Source: JACNFS01 sp964582065 (lineage in GTDB: Bacteria > Chloroflexota > Dehalococcoidia > GIF9 > UBA5629). From it: a DNA stretch of 42,250 nucleotides. The notes under the pieces were generated by a model. The model worked only from the letters and a program-made list of their open reading frames with translations. It was not told the DNA's origin and did no database searches. The position numbers were made by a program, and so were the translations under genes. Each line of letters begins with the position of its first letter. Positions within the stretch are counted from its first letter, which is position 1. Positions 40,842 to 42,250 of this stretch are shown here, piece after piece. The stretch lies in the NCBI GenBank assembly GCA_964582065.1, contig CAZOQG010000003.1, positions 1 through 42,250 on the forward strand. Reading direction: 5' to 3'.

Positions 40842-42250
40842 TTGAAATCGGAAAAGCTAAAGGAATTTGAATATATTTTCAATCCGAAGGCTGTGGCTGT
40901 CATAGGAGCGTCCCAAACTGACGACTTCACAAATTCCCTAATAAGAACAAAGATGAGGGAGAATTTGTTCTTGGTTAATCCAAAGCGTAAAGAGCTCCTT
41001 GGCAAGAAGTGTTATCCTACGATTTTGGATATCGAACATCGAATTGACTACGCTGTCATAGCAGTGCCAGCACTGTTAGTTCCGAAGGTGCTAAGTGAGT
41101 GTATAGAGAAAGGCGTCAAGGCAGCTCATATTTTTTCCGCAGGTTTCAGTGAAACTGGGCTAGAAGAAAGGAAAAGACTAGAGAACGAGGTGAAAGAGGT
41201 AGCGAAAGGCAGGATTAGACTGATTGGACCCAACTGCATGGGAATCTATTGTCCCAAATCCGGTCTGTCTTTTGTTCCGGATGCTCCGACTGAGGAAGGG
41301 TCAGTTGGAGTTATTTCACAAAGTGGAACCTTTGCCGAGCAATTCTCAACCATTGGAAAGATAAGGAACATAAGGTTCAGCAAGATAATCAGCTACGGAA
41401 ATGCCATAGACCTGGATTGCCCAGACTTCCTGGAATACCTGGCAGATGACCCCGAAACAAAAGTTATAGCATTATACATGGAGGGTGCAAAAGATGGGAA
41501 GCGCCTCAAATCAGAACTAGGCAAAGCCGCGAGGAGAAAGCCGGTAGTAACACTAAAGGGGGGAGTGACAAAACATGGCAGCAGGGCAGCATCTTCTCAT
41601 ACCGGGGCCCTCGCCGGATCACCGGAAACCTGGAGATCACTATTTAAGCAGGCTGGTGTGGTTCAAGTAGACAACTTCGATGAATTGCTGGATGCCACTC
41701 TGGCGCTTAGCTGCTCGCCCCTTCCTTCCGGAAAGGGAGTCTCCATTATTACCAACTCTGGCGGTTTCAGCGTGATTGAAACCGACTCATGCGTAAAGGC
41801 AGGCCTGGAAGTTCCTGAATTTGGTGAAGGAACGATGAGGGAATTAAGAAAGATAGTGCCAACAGCAGGAACAAGCATCGGAAACCCCTTAGATGCATGG
41901 CCTATCTATTACAATACACGCGGCATGTCAGGGACTATTTCTGATGCCACCAAGCTTGTAGCTCTCGATAAGAACATACATTCGCTAGTGGTGCACTTTG
42001 ATGAATTGAGATATCTGAGTCGCGTGTTCGGTGAAACACTTGAAGGTCGCCTGAAGGAACTTGTCGACCTCATGCTCAATGGGTGCGAATATGTTCGCGA
42101 CGAAATTGGGAAGCCTGTGATGATCTGCGTTTCACTTGAGGCCTATTCGGAAGACGAGGAAGACAGAAGGTATCACCTAATGGTTAAGAAGGCCTTTGAG
42201 AGCAAACGATTCCCAGTATACTCCTCGCTTAACGCATCAATCAAGGCCCT
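40842..42250 (+). CDS. NDP-forming acyl-CoA synthetase alpha-type protein, 3'-truncated by the window edge
   Basis: The frame opens at TTG 40842, behind GGAGGG (40831-40836), and stays open for 469 codons to the last base. It lacks a nearby ATG, so it is easy to overlook. The CoA-binding N-terminus is FNPKAVAVIGASQTDDF (about 13-29). It continues with LVNPKRKELLGKK, LIGPNCMGIY, GVISQSGTFAEQF, SYGNAIDLDCPDFLEYLADD and the phosphohistidine loop ASSHTGALAGSPE, all standard for the alpha part of ADP-forming acetate-CoA ligases. Further parts (SIITNSGGFSVIETDSC) follow the family plan. The beta ATP-grasp domain, if fused, would lie beyond the edge. It is a paralogue of the gene at 31716-33119, with better-kept SQSG and SHTGA motifs. 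Confidence 0.85.
   Translation, partial: MKSEKLKEFEYIFNPKAVAVIGASQTDDFTNSLIRTKMRENLFLVNPKRKELLGKKCYPTILDIEHRIDYAVIAVPALLVPKVLSECIEKGVKAAHIFSAGFSETGLEERKRLENEVKEVAKGRIRLIGPNCMGIYCPKSGLSFVPDAPTEEGSVGVISQSGTFAEQFSTIGKIRNIRFSKIISYGNAIDLDCPDFLEYLADDPETKVIALYMEGAKDGKRLKSELGKAARRKPVVTLKGGVTKHGSRAASSHTGALAGSPETWRSLFKQAGVVQVDNFDELLDATLALSCSPLPSGKGVSIITNSGGFSVIETDSCVKAGLEVPEFGEGTMRELRKIVPTAGTSIGNPLDAWPIYYNTRGMSGTISDATKLVALDKNIHSLVVHFDELRYLSRVFGETLEGRLKELVDLMLNGCEYVRDEIGKPVMICVSLEAYSEDEEDRRYHLMVKKAFESKRFPVYSSLNASIKA

Noticed and set aside
1..42250. CRISPR arrays, insertion sequences, or a replication origin
   Set aside because: No regularly spaced repeats, transposase motifs, terminal inverted repeats, or DnaA-box clusters were seen.

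Overview
The window reads as a chromosomal segment from an uncultivated bacterium of the phylum Chloroflexota, most likely class Dehalococcoidia. I infer this from gene content and order, not from a search. The signs are a Dehalococcoides-like translation/isoprenoid run (rpsB-tsf-pyrH-frr-cdsA-dxr-rseP-ispG...proS), a ThrRS without a TGS domain heading a thrS-infC-rpmI-rplT-pheS-pheT operon, multiple acyl-CoA dehydrogenases, an archaellin-like protein, and frequent TTG starts. No CRISPR array, insertion sequence or prophage was seen.

Layout. 1-7.6 kb (+): accessory catabolic or redox genes. These are a 5'-truncated DUF169 protein, a QueG-like iron-sulfur protein with C-terminal HEAT-like repeats, an HLD-I type haloalkane dehalogenase, an AMP-forming acyl-CoA ligase, and an 882-residue fusion of a CrtI/retinol-saturase-like flavoprotein with a complete NAD(P)H-flavin-[2Fe-2S] reductase. 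7.7 kb (-): tRNA-Asp(GUC). 8.1-9.7 kb: a secreted, membrane-anchored protein with four IPT/TIG-like repeats. 9.7-15.8 kb (+): a TPP riboswitch with visible terminator and antiterminator, thiC, cinA, speD, an agmatinase-family gene, a site-2 protease with CBS domains, and a GreA-type factor fused to a Xer/integrase-like SAM domain.

16.2-21.2 kb (+): two tandem pairs of acyl-CoA dehydrogenase genes (A-B and C-D). A resembles C and B resembles D, which suggests two heteromeric alpha2beta2 enzymes. 21.5-30.6 kb (+): rpsB-tsf-pyrH-frr, then cdsA-dxr-rseP-ispG overlapping end to end, then a DUF4389 membrane protein and proS. 30.8-31.5 kb (+): a solitary archaellin-like gene with a perfect 14-bp palindrome upstream. 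31.7-39.7 kb (-): thrS-infC-rpmI-rplT-pheS-pheT, followed by a CoA-binding NDP-forming acyl-CoA synthetase-like gene. infC appears to start at a non-canonical AUA codon. 39.8-40.7 kb (-): a HicB-HicA pair and a degenerate tRNA-Val-like gene. 40.8 kb to the end (+): a second NDP-forming acyl-CoA synthetase alpha-type gene, TTG-started and cut by the window edge.

How it fits together. The acyl-CoA ligase, four acyl-CoA dehydrogenases and two NDP-forming acyl-CoA synthetase-like proteins suggest a heterotroph that activates and oxidises organic acids or larger carbon skeletons. The dehalogenase and the fused oxidoreductase suggest attack on unusual substrates. The remainder is core translation, isoprenoid (MEP pathway), phospholipid, thiamin and polyamine metabolism. 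The most unusual items are the flavoprotein-reductase fusion, the integrase-domain/GreA fusion, the bacterial archaellin, the paired dehydrogenases and the AUA-started infC.
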